A stretch of DNA of 5,113 nt, taken from positions 1-5,113 of the forward strand of contig JAQSYB010000146.1 of the NCBI GenBank assembly GCA_029256365.1. The letters are read 5' to 3'. The notes below the pieces were generated by a model. The model ran no database searches, was not told the origin of the DNA, and saw only the letters and a program-made list of their open reading frames with translations. Below, piece by piece: positions 4,815-5,113 of this stretch (the stretch's first letter is position 1; every line of letters begins with the position of its first letter). A program made the translations under genes and the position numbers. The DNA is from Clostridia bacterium (lineage in GTDB: Bacteria > Bacillota > Clostridia > Lutisporales > Lutisporaceae).

Positions 4815-5113
4815 ATGTTAAAGCTTTTACAAGAAACCCTTCTCTATGTCTTGAATACCTTAGTGCACAATGCTCCAGTCCTGGCTATCGGGATCCTTGT
4901 TGCTGCTGCCATCAATGTATATGTTGATCCTGAAAGGTTAAAGCGAGCAATTGCTAAAAATGCTGGTGTTTCAATAACTGGCAGTGTTGCTTTTGGAGCA
5001 TTTACTCCATTTTGCGCTTGTGGCACCATGGCAGTTATTGTATCTATGCTGACAACAGCATTGCCTTGGGGTCCCATCATGGCATTTCTTACTTCATCAC
5101 CTTTGATGAGTCC
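4815..5113 (+). CDS. ArsP/DUF318-type permease, N-terminal part (3' end cut by window edge)
   Basis: Ninety-nine complete codons are visible from an ATG with a strong ribosome binding site; the frame is open to the right edge. Hydrophobic segments lie at about 9-36, 51-64, 69-83 and 87-99. The stretch FGAFTPFCACGTMAVIVSML (60-79) carries the TPFCxCG motif of the predicted permease family that includes ArsP, an inner-membrane exporter of trivalent organoarsenicals such as methylarsenite. The cysteines are Cys67 and Cys69. Other members have no known substrate, so arsenical efflux is an inference supported mainly by the ArsR-family neighbour. Full-length relatives have about 300 or more residues in two similar halves, so most of the protein lies outside the window. 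Expression is probably controlled by operator O3. Confidence 0.85.
   Translation, partial: MLKLLQETLLYVLNTLVHNAPVLAIGILVAAAINVYVDPERLKRAIAKNAGVSITGSVAFGAFTPFCACGTMAVIVSMLTTALPWGPIMAFLTSSPLMS

Noticed and set aside
4736..4927. A short plus-strand frame across the arsR-permease junction
   Set aside because: It overlaps the hairpin, operator and permease in another frame and has no suitable ribosome binding site.
4844..5080. A minus-strand frame opposite the permease
   Set aside because: It is a shadow of the permease coding frame, which has a strong ribosome binding site and the TPFCACG motif.

Overview
The window looks like part of a low-GC Firmicutes chromosome, probably a Clostridia-type anaerobe. 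The AT-rich intergenic DNA, strong AGGAGG-type ribosome binding sites, sigma-A-like promoters and gene families fit this. The assignment is inference from style, not from a marker gene. No rRNA, tRNA, CRISPR array, insertion sequence or prophage gene was seen.

Layout. Positions 1-1559 (minus) hold a SulP/SLC26-family anion transporter with a C-terminal STAS domain, cut by the left edge. Positions 1560-1953 are a 394-bp noncoding stretch with a good minus-strand promoter for the SulP gene, a long leader containing a 62-bp imperfect palindrome that resembles a dispersed repeat, and two further dyads. Positions 1954-2910 (minus) encode an AraC-family regulator with a cupin-like N-terminus. It is divergent, across about 90 bp, from a sodium:dicarboxylate/amino-acid symporter (SDF) family transporter at 3003-4271 (plus), which ends at a strong intrinsic terminator. 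Positions 4426-4749 (plus) encode a small ArsR-family repressor, followed at 4815 by a permease of the ArsP/DUF318 type that runs off the right edge.

How the parts may work together. The AraC regulator probably controls the divergent SDF transporter, whose promoter has a perfect -10 but almost no -35, as expected of an activator-dependent promoter. The ArsR protein very likely represses its own promoter and that of the permease. Three sites of the form ATCG-N8-CGAT occur in this short region: one inside the arsR promoter spacer, one at its predicted transcription start, and a perfect 16-bp palindrome just ahead of the permease. A terminator-like hairpin spanning the arsR stop codon may separate the two genes transcriptionally.

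The most interesting points are this ArsR operator layout, the SDF transporter's replaced sodium- and substrate-site residues (including a lysine in the NMDGT position and no TM8 arginine), and the dispersed palindrome in the SulP leader.
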